DNA of 19,709 bases from an uncultured Erythrobacter sp. (GTDB lineage: Bacteria; Pseudomonadota; Alphaproteobacteria; Sphingomonadales; Sphingomonadaceae), in NCBI GenBank assembly GCA_947258465.1, contig CAMYIQ010000266.1, positions 1-19,709 of the forward strand. Reading direction: 5' to 3'. Under the pieces are notes generated by a model. The model saw nothing but the letters and a program-made list of their open reading frames with translations. It searched no databases and was not told where the DNA came from. This document shows, in pieces, positions 1 through 7,303 of this stretch. Position 1 is the first letter of the stretch, and every line of letters starts with the position of its first letter. The position numbers and the translations under genes were made by a program.

Positions 1-609
1 CATCCGCTCGATCCGGACATCCTTGGAAGCAAACTGTCATGCATTCTTCATGCGGGGCAATTGGGCAGCATGTCCGGCCATGCCATCGCCGAAGTGCTGA
101 CCGGGGAATTCGCACCGCGAGGGCGCCTGCCCGTCGCTTTGATCGACAATTCCCGCGAGGGTCTCCCGCTGGGTCACGGGCTGGGCTTTTCCCTGTTTCG
201 CATCGAAGAACCGAGGATAGAACTGGGGCACAACCGGATCGTAGTGACCAGTGTCCTGCACAATATCGGCGAGCGCGAGGGAATGGAGACGGTCCAACTC
301 TATCTCCAGCGCCCGGGGGATCGCGGCGCCGCCGAACATACGCTGGTGGATTTCCAGCGAATATCTCTGACCGCCGGGACAAACAGCAATCTGATGTTCG
401 AACTCGGAGGCAATCAGTTGGGCCACTTCGAGACCGACGGCAAATTCACCATCGAGCCCGGAGCTTACGAAATCTCGGTGGGACTCAGCGAGAATCGCGC
501 CTTCTCTGAGCGAATTTCGGTGCCCCGCGGCGTTGTCGAAGCGATGAGCAGGGACCTCGCTTCCGAACCCCTCCCCGCCCTCTTCGGCAAGCTGCGCAGC
601 GTCGGATAG
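1..609 (+). CDS. Glycoside hydrolase family 3 (beta-glucosidase-like), C-terminal part only
   Basis: The reading frame is open from the left edge to a TAG at 607-609, so only the last 202 residues are visible. The stretch ILHAGQLGSMSGHAIAEVL followed by GEFAPRGRLPVAL matches the end of the GH3 C-terminal alpha/beta domain, whose usual form is a bundle of Gly, an Ala-[DE]-VL turn and P-x-GRLP. 'LPLGHGLGFS' corresponds to the family's P-[FL]-GHGLSY motif. The remainder (from about residue 75) is the fibronectin type III-like domain typical of GH3 beta-glucosidases, with the ETVQLYLQRP strand and the EPGAYEISVG strand. The catalytic nucleophile domain lies outside the window, so substrate (beta-glucoside, beta-xyloside or other) cannot be judged. 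The next gene starts about 130 bases downstream on the same strand and appears functionally unrelated. Confidence 0.92.
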   Translation, partial: HPLDPDILGSKLSCILHAGQLGSMSGHAIAEVLTGEFAPRGRLPVALIDNSREGLPLGHGLGFSLFRIEEPRIELGHNRIVVTSVLHNIGEREGMETVQLYLQRPGDRGAAEHTLVDFQRISLTAGTNSNLMFELGGNQLGHFETDGKFTIEPGAYEISVGLSENRAFSERISVPRGVVEAMSRDLASEPLPALFGKLRSVG

Positions 610-736
610 CCACTGATCCGCCATGCTCGACGCGGTCGCCCGTCATAGGTGCGTGACCGCAGACGGCAGCTTTTGCTCGAAGGCCAGCGCGCCCGCCCCG
701 CTTTGCAGCCCGACCGCGGCGCGCTACACGGTCGGC

Positions 737-1534
737 ATGGTACATTCGCCCTGGCACAGCCGTCTCGCTCTTGGTCTCGCGCTATTGCTTCCGGTTTATT
801 TCGCCGTCGCGGCGCTGGGTACGAAATTCGGCCTGTGGGGCTGGCGCACGGGCTTGGTTACTCTGACGATACAGGCGGGACCGGTATTGCTCGGCATTGT
901 CGCGCTGATCGCGCTGGTTTCGCTGATCGTCGTGCTGATCCGCAAACCGCGAACCGGTTGGCCGCTCTCCTTGCTCGCGCTGCTGGTCCCGCTGGGTATC
1001 TTCGGCACGCTGGCCTATGTTCGCAGTCAGGCCGCCGATATCCCGCCGATCCACGACGTCGCGACCGATGTCGATAACCCGCCGGCCTTTTCGCGGGTCA
1101 CGCTGGATGCGCGAGCGACCGGCGGCGCCAATCCGATACACGATTACGGCACACCGTTGGGCGAACTGGAATTGTGGGCGAACAGCGAAGCCCCGCTCGC
1201 CGGTCAGTCGCATGCCCAGGTGATCGCCGAGGCTTATCCCGACCTCGCGCCCCTGCCGATCGGTTCGGCGAGCGAGGACGAGGCCATGGTCGCCGTGGCT
1301 GCGGCGATGATGGAAATGGGCTTCGACGACGTCACTTCGGATATGGCGAACAGCCGCGTCGAGGGGGTCGCCGAAACCTTCTGGTTCGGTTTCAAGGACG
1401 ATGTCGTCGCCCGCATCGCCGATGGGCAGATCGACTTCCGCTCGGTCTCGCGCGTGGGCGTCAGCGATCTGGGCGCCAATGCCGCGCGGATCGCAGAATT
1501 GCGCGCGGCCGTGGCCGCGCGGCTCAATCCCTGA
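737..1534 (+). CDS. DUF1499 family membrane protein
   Basis: This is a protein of 265 residues with three hydrophobic segments near the N-terminus (about residues 8-28, 42-70 and 75-98), then a soluble domain that begins IPPIHDVATDVDNPPAF, the hallmark start of DUF1499. Members are widespread in proteobacteria and have no assigned biochemical role. I chose the ATG at 737 because translation from it gives a short charged start followed directly by the first membrane helix. An in-frame ATG at 623 would add 38 residues with a low-complexity, non-conserved look. Neither start has a clear Shine-Dalgarno sequence. The stop overlaps the 3' end of the convergent CDP-alcohol phosphatidyltransferase gene by 11 bp (1524-1534), so no room exists for a terminator between them. 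Confidence 0.85.
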   Translation: MVHSPWHSRLALGLALLLPVYFAVAALGTKFGLWGWRTGLVTLTIQAGPVLLGIVALIALVSLIVVLIRKPRTGWPLSLLALLVPLGIFGTLAYVRSQAADIPPIHDVATDVDNPPAFSRVTLDARATGGANPIHDYGTPLGELELWANSEAPLAGQSHAQVIAEAYPDLAPLPIGSASEDEAMVAVAAAMMEMGFDDVTSDMANSRVEGVAETFWFGFKDDVVARIADGQIDFRSVSRVGVSDLGANAARIAELRAAVAARLNP

Positions 1535-2129
1535 ACTGGATAGCGGCCAGGGCGCTGCGCTGGAATACGGTCAGCACGCACAGCGCGGCATAGCCATAGG
1601 CGAGCGGCACGAACCATTCGGGAAACAGAGCGAATGCTATGAACACGGCGATCGTCTCGCCGCCTTCCGCCAGCCCGGTCGAATAGAAGAAACTCTTCTT
1701 CCCATGCGCTGCTGTTTCCTCGCCGCGTTCTGCGGCGATCACGGCGAAGGCAAGGAAGCTAACCCCGGTGAGCACAAAGCTCGCAACCAATACCAGCGCG
1801 GCCTGGGCATTCGCCGGATCGAAAAGGCCGAAAGCGAGCGGGATCGAAACGTAGAAGGCAAAATCCGCGACGATATCGAAATACCCGCCCAGCGATGTCG
1901 GCCCATTGGCGCGGGCGACCGCACCGTCGAGCCCGTCGAAAAGGCGATTCACGACAATCAGCGCGAGACCGAGCGCGAACTGCCCGAAAGCAATCGCCAC
2001 CGCTCCAGCCAGGCCGAGCGCAAGCCCGGTAAATGTCAGGGTGGTCGCCGCTACGCCCCAGCCTGCTAGTATACCACCGAGGCGATCGAGTGGTGGATCG
2101 ATCAGCGGCCGGAGCTTGGCATCGAACAT
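1524..2129 (-). CDS. CDP-alcohol phosphatidyltransferase family protein
   Basis: A 201-residue integral membrane protein of the family that transfers a phosphatidyl group from a CDP-activated lipid or alcohol to a second alcohol (phospholipid-type synthesis, inner membrane). The signature is seen as FDGLDGAVAR followed by GGYFDIVADF, giving the four aspartates that bind the metal and CDP. The spacing between AR and the conserved Gly is 7 residues, one shorter than in PgsA-type enzymes. Several hydrophobic helices surround it. A purine-rich ribosome binding stretch (GGAAGGAAGAGG) lies just before the ATG at 2129. The gene is 19 bp downstream of the CNT transporter and is probably the last gene of the minus-strand block. 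It is neither a clear PgsA nor PssA by motif, so the alcohol substrate is unknown. Confidence 0.88.
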   Translation of the reverse strand: MFDAKLRPLIDPPLDRLGGILAGWGVAATTLTFTGLALGLAGAVAIAFGQFALGLALIVVNRLFDGLDGAVARANGPTSLGGYFDIVADFAFYVSIPLAFGLFDPANAQAALVLVASFVLTGVSFLAFAVIAAERGEETAAHGKKSFFYSTGLAEGGETIAVFIAFALFPEWFVPLAYGYAALCVLTVFQRSALAAIQFRD

Positions 2130-2148
2130 CGCCTCTTCCTTCCTCGCT

Positions 2149-3426
2149 TCAGGCCCAGCTTATCAGTCCGATCCATGCGCCGGTCATGGAGGTCGCCATA
2201 TTACCCGCGATCCAGCTACGCACCCCCAATCCCGCCACCTCGCCGCGCCGTTCCGGACACAGCGTGCCGATCGTCGAGACAAGCAGCCCGATGCTCGCGA
2301 GATTGGCCACGCCGCACAGCGCATAGGTCACAATCAGCAAACTGCGCGGCGCGAAAGTGCCATCGGGCAGCGCGGCAAGCTCGAGATAGGCGACATATTC
2401 GTTGAGAATTGCCTTGGTCCCCATCAGGCTGCCCGCTGCCTGCGCCTCGTCCCAGGGCACGCCGATCAGCCACATCAGCGGCGCGAAGAACCAACCGAAA
2501 AGGCGCTTCAGCGTCAGCGGATCGCCATCGACCAGCGGCAGCAATGCCAGCACTTGATCGGCCAGCGAGACGAACGCGAAAACCACGATAATCACCGCGA
2601 TCACGGCGAGGAACAGTTGCATGCCGTCCATCGTGCCCTTGATGATCGCATCGATGCTCGATTCGTATTTGAGCCCGGCCTCGTTGCGCGCCGGCTCTTC
2701 GCTGGCGGCGGCACCCGCATCGCCCGGCACCATCAGCTTCGCGACCAGCAAGGCTGCGGGAAGCGATATGAGCGAGGCGGAGATCATGTGGCCCACCGCG
2801 TCGGGCACGGTCTTCGACAGGGTGGTCGCGTAGAGGATCAGGATCGCTCCACTGATCGTTGCCATGGCGAGCACCATGACCTGGAACAGGTCGGCGCGGC
2901 TCATCTTCGCGAAATAGGCGCGCACGACCAGCGGGCTTTCGACCACGCCGAGAAACAGGTTCGACCCGCCCGACAGGCCGACCACGCCGCTTACCTTGAG
3001 CGTGCGGCGCAGCAGGTAGGACAGGCCGTTCACCAGCCATCGCAGCACGCCCCAGTGCCACAGCAGCGCAGCGAGCGCCGAAAAGACAATCACCAGCGGC
3101 AGGATCTGGAACGCGATGACGACCGGCGCCTCGGTGCCTTCCTTCAGCTCGAATGGCAGCGGCGCGCCGCCGAGATAGCCGAACATGTAGGACGAGCCGT
3201 CGAGCGTCGCGCGCTCGATCGCCGCGACCGCTTCATTGGCCAGCGTCACCGCGTCCCAGACGATCGGCACCCGCACGATCAGGAGCGCGAGGACAGCTTG
3301 CAGCGCGAGCGCGCCCGCAATCCAGCCCAGGGAGGGCCGCCCGGCGCGGTTCTCCGACAATCCCCACGCGAGTAATACCAGCGCTGCAATGCCGACAAGC
3401 CCGCGAAACTGGTCGAATATCTCCAA
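2149..3426 (-). CDS. Concentrative nucleoside transporter (CNT/NupC family)
   Basis: A 425-residue inner-membrane protein of the CNT family, which imports nucleosides with Na+ or H+. Diagnostic segments are seen: GVPWDEAQAAGSLMG followed by KAILNEYVAYLEL (the conserved G-x-PW-x-EA / NE-[FY]-VAY region of the substrate-binding core), and near the C-terminus CGVANLASIG and GNMATSMTGAWIG. I place the start at the TTG at 3426: it follows a GAGG ribosome binding stretch (GAGGGGCGCAC-TTG), begins right before the first hydrophobic helix, and leaves a 16 bp gap after the DoxX gene. An upstream in-frame ATG at 3486 would add a basic, unconserved tail and overlap the DoxX gene by 44 bp. Substrate preference and coupling ion cannot be read with confidence. 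Confidence 0.9.
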   Translation of the reverse strand: MEIFDQFRGLVGIAALVLLAWGLSENRAGRPSLGWIAGALALQAVLALLIVRVPIVWDAVTLANEAVAAIERATLDGSSYMFGYLGGAPLPFELKEGTEAPVVIAFQILPLVIVFSALAALLWHWGVLRWLVNGLSYLLRRTLKVSGVVGLSGGSNLFLGVVESPLVVRAYFAKMSRADLFQVMVLAMATISGAILILYATTLSKTVPDAVGHMISASLISLPAALLVAKLMVPGDAGAAASEEPARNEAGLKYESSIDAIIKGTMDGMQLFLAVIAVIIVVFAFVSLADQVLALLPLVDGDPLTLKRLFGWFFAPLMWLIGVPWDEAQAAGSLMGTKAILNEYVAYLELAALPDGTFAPRSLLIVTYALCGVANLASIGLLVSTIGTLCPERRGEVAGLGVRSWIAGNMATSMTGAWIGLISWA

Positions 3427-3442
3427 GTGCGCCCCTCGCCGA

Positions 3443-3874
3443 TCAGTCCTTGCGCTTCGATAGGCTGTCCAGCGCCAGCGTGTCATGTTCGCGAAAGGCG
3501 ATCAGCGCAAGCGCCGCGCCTGCGACGGTTACCGAGGGAAAGAACAGCAGATTGGCATCGTCGGGATTGGCGAAGAGATAGCGTCCGAAAGGGTCGAGGA
3601 AGTGGCGCCAGATCGGAAAGGCTCCGCCAACGAGGATCACCGCCGATCCGATCAGCGAAAAGCGGCGAAACAGCCCGAGGACCACGAGCGCGCCGATCAC
3701 CACTTCGACACTGGCGAAGGCAAGCTGGAAGGAATTGGCCGCACCGACGCCGCCATAGTATTTCTCCGCCAGCCTGGTGCCCATTCCATCGCCCAGCAGC
3801 CGCACGCTGCCCCACAGGACGAGCAGCATGCCGGTGCCGACACGCATGATCAGAAGCGAAATCTTGGCAAGCAT
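3443..3874 (-). CDS. DoxX family membrane protein
   Basis: A 143-residue protein with about four hydrophobic helices and a DoxX-like pattern: LLIMRVGTGMLLVLWGSVRL at the start, VEVVIGALVVLGLFRR in the middle and the polar GGAFPIWRHFLDPFGRY loop. DoxX proteins are small quinone-linked or redox-partner membrane proteins; most family members have no proven role. The ATG at 3874 has a good ribosome binding site (GGAG eight bases upstream) and starts at the first helix. An alternative ATG at 3907 would overlap the stop of the upstream flavoprotein gene in an ATGA arrangement and add 11 residues (MNAPLPNGEFG). Either way the two genes look translationally linked. The gene sits between a flavin reductase and a nucleoside transporter on the same strand, which favours a redox role here, as an inference. 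Confidence 0.85.
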   Translation of the reverse strand: MLAKISLLIMRVGTGMLLVLWGSVRLLGDGMGTRLAEKYYGGVGAANSFQLAFASVEVVIGALVVLGLFRRFSLIGSAVILVGGAFPIWRHFLDPFGRYLFANPDDANLLFFPSVTVAGAALALIAFREHDTLALDSLSKRKD

Positions 3875-3903
3875 CCCGAATTCTCCGTTTGGCAGCGGCG
3901 CGT

Positions 3904-6042
3904 TCATCCGCGGCGCCAGGCGTGATATTTCTCGACCAGTTTGAGCAAGCCTTCCGGTTTGTGCTTCTTCTTCCATTCGCCCGCAGCGAATTTGTTCGCT
4001 TCGGCCATGGTCGGATAGGAATGGATCGTGCCGAGGATTTTATCGAGGCCCAGCTTGTGCTTCATCGCGAGAACGTATTCGGCCAGCAGTTCACCGGCAT
4101 GCGCGCCGACGATGGTCGCGCCGAGGATGGTATCCTTGCCCGGCGGGGTAAGGACCTTGACGAAACCCTTGGTCTCGCTCTCCGCGATCGCGCGATCGAG
4201 ATCGTCCAGATCGTAGCGGGTCACTTCATATGCGATGCCCTGCGCCTGCGCTTCGATTTCGTTGATGCCGACACGCGCGATCTCCGGATCGAGGAAGGTC
4301 ACAGCGGGGATCACACGGTAATCCGCCTTGAAGCGCTTGAACTGGCCGAACAGCGCGTTGACGCTGGCGAACCAGGCCTGGTGGCTGGCCACATGCGTGA
4401 ACTGGAACGGGCCGGCCACGTCGCCCGCAGCGTAGATGTTCGGAAATTTTGTGGCGAGGAAATCGTCGGTGACGATGGTCCTGTCGGTGTCGATGCCGAT
4501 ATTCTCGAGGCCATAGCCCTTGAGCCGCGCGGCACGGCCGACAGCGACGATCAGCGTATCGAAGGGTATTGTGACTTCCCCGCCCTTGCGATCGGCGACA
4601 AGCTCGCCTTTACCGACACGGACCGCGCGGTGGCCGGTGAGCACCCGAACGCCGGAAGCTTCCAGGGACGCCGTGGCAAGCGCCGAGACCTCGGTGTCTT
4701 CCCGGCCCAAGACGCGGTCTTCCATCTCGATCTGTGTCACCTGCGAACCCAGCCGGGCGAGTGCCTGCGAGAGCTCGCAGCCGATCGATCCGCCGCCGAG
4801 CACCGCCACGCGCGCCGGTGCCCGCTCCATCTGCGCAAAGGCATCCCACATGGTATCGCTGGTCAGATAGCCGCTGCCTTCGAGACCCTCAATCGGCGGC
4901 ACGAAGGGGTCGGCACCCGCAGCGATTACGATCGCCCGCGTCGTCAGGCGCTGCGTGCCGCCATCTTTGCGCGCGATCTCGACCGTCCACGGGTCGACGA
5001 CTTTCGCATAGCCTTCGACCACGTCGACACCCAGCCCCTCGTACCGCTCGACGCTGTCATGCGGCTCGATGGCTCTGATCGCGCCCATGACGCGTTCGAT
5101 CGTCCGGTTGAAGGGAACCTTGGGTTCGGCAGCTTGCAGGCCATAACGATCGGCATGACGCATCTGCTCGGCGACTTTCGCGCTCTTGATCAGCGCCTTG
5201 GATGGAACGCAGCCGGTATTGAGGCAATCGCCGCCCATTTTGTCGGCCTCGACCAGCGTGACCTTGGCTTTCACCGTGGCCGCGATCAGCGCGGAAACAA
5301 GCCCCGCCGAACCCGCGCCTATGACGACGAGATTCCGGTCGAAACTGTTGGGCTTGGCGTAACCTGCATAAACCTTGCGCCGTTTGATCCAGGCGATGAT
5401 CGCCTTGGCGAACCACGGCGCAATGCCGAGCAGCGCAAACGAAGCGAGCACGGCGGGGGAGGCGATCCCGGCAAGGCTATCGATCCGCGCAAGCTGGGTG
5501 CCCGCGTTCACATAGACAATCGTGCCGAGCAGCATGCCGACCTGGCTGACCCAGGCGTAGGTCCACGCCCGGATCCGCGTAAGACCCATCACCAGATTGA
5601 CCACGAAGAAGGGGAACAGCGGGATCATGCGAATGGTAAAGAGGTAAAAGGCCCCATCCCGCTCGAGCCCCTGATTGACCGCTTTCAACCTGTCGCCGAA
5701 GCGCACCTCGACAGCGTCGCGCAGCACATAGCGCGAGGCGAGGAAGGCCAGCGTGGCGCCCAATGTGGATGCGAAAGACACCACTACCGTGCCGACGAAC
5801 ACGCCGAACAGCGCGCCGGCCGCCAGCGTCATCACTGCCGCGCCCGGAAGCGAGGCGGCCGTTACCCCGACATAGACGAGGAAGAACAGGGCGATCACCT
5901 GCGCCGGATTGCGCGCGTAGTAACCGCCGACGTCATCCGCGACCTGCTTGACACCTTCGACCGTCAGATAGGCGCCGAGACCGAAGGCGAAATAGGCCGC
6001 GATCAGCGCCGCAAGAATCAGAATGATGAGGATTTTCTTCAT
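3904..6042 (-). CDS. VTT (TVP38/TMEM64) membrane domain fused to MerA-like FAD disulfide reductase
   Basis: A 712-residue two-part protein. Residues about 1-225 form a VTT/TVP38-TMEM64 membrane domain with several helices and the family motif (FTIRMIPLFPFFVVNLVMG, then YVNAG); relatives include lipid scramblases and lipid-carrier flippases. Residues about 235-705 are a class I pyridine nucleotide-disulfide oxidoreductase: FAD-binding VIGAGSAG (about 240-247), redox pair GGDCLNTGCVPSK (Cys273, Cys278), NAD(P)-binding LGGGSIGCE (about 415-423), FAD-binding YAAGDVAGP and a dimerisation domain. Where lipoamide dehydrogenase has its catalytic His, this protein has Tyr676 (IHSYPTMAEA), as in mercuric reductase. 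It lacks both the MerA C-terminal Cys pair and a heavy-metal-binding N-domain. The ATG at 6042 has an AAGGA ribosome binding site, preferred over an in-frame TTG at 6060. True substrate is unknown. Confidence 0.92.
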   Translation of the reverse strand: MKKILIILILAALIAAYFAFGLGAYLTVEGVKQVADDVGGYYARNPAQVIALFFLVYVGVTAASLPGAAVMTLAAGALFGVFVGTVVVSFASTLGATLAFLASRYVLRDAVEVRFGDRLKAVNQGLERDGAFYLFTIRMIPLFPFFVVNLVMGLTRIRAWTYAWVSQVGMLLGTIVYVNAGTQLARIDSLAGIASPAVLASFALLGIAPWFAKAIIAWIKRRKVYAGYAKPNSFDRNLVVIGAGSAGLVSALIAATVKAKVTLVEADKMGGDCLNTGCVPSKALIKSAKVAEQMRHADRYGLQAAEPKVPFNRTIERVMGAIRAIEPHDSVERYEGLGVDVVEGYAKVVDPWTVEIARKDGGTQRLTTRAIVIAAGADPFVPPIEGLEGSGYLTSDTMWDAFAQMERAPARVAVLGGGSIGCELSQALARLGSQVTQIEMEDRVLGREDTEVSALATASLEASGVRVLTGHRAVRVGKGELVADRKGGEVTIPFDTLIVAVGRAARLKGYGLENIGIDTDRTIVTDDFLATKFPNIYAAGDVAGPFQFTHVASHQAWFASVNALFGQFKRFKADYRVIPAVTFLDPEIARVGINEIEAQAQGIAYEVTRYDLDDLDRAIAESETKGFVKVLTPPGKDTILGATIVGAHAGELLAEYVLAMKHKLGLDKILGTIHSYPTMAEANKFAAGEWKKKHKPEGLLKLVEKYHAWRRG

Positions 6043-6087
6043 GGATTCCTTCCGTAGCACGCCTGTTCGTGCGTCCCGGCCGTCCGG

Positions 6088-7224
6088 TTACACTCTGCCG
6101 TCGAGCTTCGCGAACGATGCGATCCAGCGCGTGTCTATCCAGCGCTTCAGCCATCCGGCCCAGCGGCCATGGGCGGCGAATATGCCGTAGCTGGCTATCG
6201 CTTTGCCGTCTGCGGTGGAGACAAGGTAGAGACTGGCAGGCCGGGGCCTGTAACTGCGCAGCGCACCGCCGCCGCCGTCACCGCCATCCAGCAATCGCCG
6301 CAAATTGGCGGCGAGCACGGGACCGCTATGTACCGCATGGACGCCCGAACGGGGTATATTGCTGTCCTGCCTCATGGCGACGTCGCCCGCTGCCAGAATG
6401 TGCGGGTGGGACACAGACCGCTGATGGCGATCGACCGCGATGAAGCCGCCCCGGCTCACGGCGAGCCCGCCCCTGCCGGGCCATACCGGAGCAGCCCCGC
6501 CGATCGATGCGATAAGAAGGTCGACCGGTTCGAGCGTGTGCATCCCGGCGAACAGGCGGCCCGCCTTCAGGCGTGCGTCCTGTTCGACGAGGGCAATGTC
6601 GGCGCGCCGCAGCGCGCGCCGGGCCAGTGTCCTGGCACGGCGGGAAAAGCCGTCGAGCACGCCGGCCTCGCCCGCGATCAGAGTCACGCGCGGGTGGCGA
6701 TTCCCGAAGCGGCGGCGCATGGCAAAGGCCAGCTCCACGCCTCCGGCACCGCCTCCGATCACTGCAATATGGCCTGGATCCGAACCCGCTCCTTCGCGCT
6801 TGCTGGCAAGGCGCGGGATGAAACTCGCAATCGGCCGGACGTCGAGCAGGCGCGGGTCCTCGCCCAGCACCTCTCGCGCCTGCGCAACGCCGCCAATATC
6901 GATCGAACAATAGTCGAACTCGATGCGGCTGCCGTTTTCCGTCTCGATCGAGCGGTGCGAAGGATCGATCGCCGTGCACCGATCGAGCACCAGTTCCGCT
7001 CCGGCTCGCTTCGCCAGCGGGGCGAGGTCGATGGTTCCCTCGTCGATCGCATATTCGCCCGCGACGGTTCCGGGAATCATCCCCGAATAGCGCGTATGGC
7101 GGTGCGGAGTGATCAGCATGGTTCGGCCACGCGGGCTGCCATGCTTTATCCAGTCCGCCAGCACCCCGAGATGCGCATGCCCGCCCCCGACGAGCAGCAG
7201 AACTGGTCCGGTCTTCTGCATCAT
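6088..7224 (-). CDS. NDH-2-like FAD oxidoreductase of the SelD-N-terminal type
   Basis: A 378-residue flavoprotein with two dinucleotide-binding folds: VLLLVGGGHAHLGVL (residues 8-22, FAD) and IAVIGGGAGGVELAF (153-167, NAD(P)H), plus ILAAGDVA (276-283, FAD). The early motif TRYSGMIPGTVAGEY (44-58) and the C-terminal WLKRWIDTRWI stretch (about 358-368) match the family of pyridine nucleotide-disulfide oxidoreductases that in some bacteria is fused to the N-terminus of selenophosphate synthetase SelD. Here it stands alone: the protein ends shortly after the family C-terminus and there is no SelD in the window. No redox-active Cys pair is seen, so it more likely passes electrons from NAD(P)H to a quinone or similar acceptor. 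Two adjacent ATG codons (7224 and 7221) are possible starts; no clear ribosome binding site is visible. It lies 45 bp upstream of the VTT-reductase fusion. Confidence 0.85.
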   Translation of the reverse strand: MMQKTGPVLLLVGGGHAHLGVLADWIKHGSPRGRTMLITPHRHTRYSGMIPGTVAGEYAIDEGTIDLAPLAKRAGAELVLDRCTAIDPSHRSIETENGSRIEFDYCSIDIGGVAQAREVLGEDPRLLDVRPIASFIPRLASKREGAGSDPGHIAVIGGGAGGVELAFAMRRRFGNRHPRVTLIAGEAGVLDGFSRRARTLARRALRRADIALVEQDARLKAGRLFAGMHTLEPVDLLIASIGGAAPVWPGRGGLAVSRGGFIAVDRHQRSVSHPHILAAGDVAMRQDSNIPRSGVHAVHSGPVLAANLRRLLDGGDGGGGALRSYRPRPASLYLVSTADGKAIASYGIFAAHGRWAGWLKRWIDTRWIASFAKLDGRV

Positions 7225-7303
7225 TGCCGGGCGTGTCCGGCTGCCCGAAAGAAGTCAATCGCGTTGGATCATGCCGGAGAGCGCAGCCGCCGACGCGGCG
7301 CCA

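Noticed and set aside
1501..1520. GC-rich palindrome near the end of the DUF1499 gene as a terminator
   Set aside because: It lies inside coding sequence for an Ala/Val/Arg stretch, has almost no loop and no T-run; GC bias explains it.
1906..3375. Plus-strand open frame of 489 codons opposite the CNT transporter
   Set aside because: Composition is Arg, His and Gln-rich with no motif or membrane pattern; the minus strand encodes an evident CNT protein.
3889..6057. Long plus-strand open frame (over 700 codons) opposite the VTT-reductase gene
   Set aside because: It is antisense to a gene with clear motifs and translates to low-complexity Arg, Asp, Gly and His-rich sequence with no domain, a common effect of high GC codon use.
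6088..7224. Selenium metabolism locus
   Set aside because: Only the SelD-N-terminal-type flavoprotein is present; no SelD domain, SelA, SelB or tRNA-Sec is seen.
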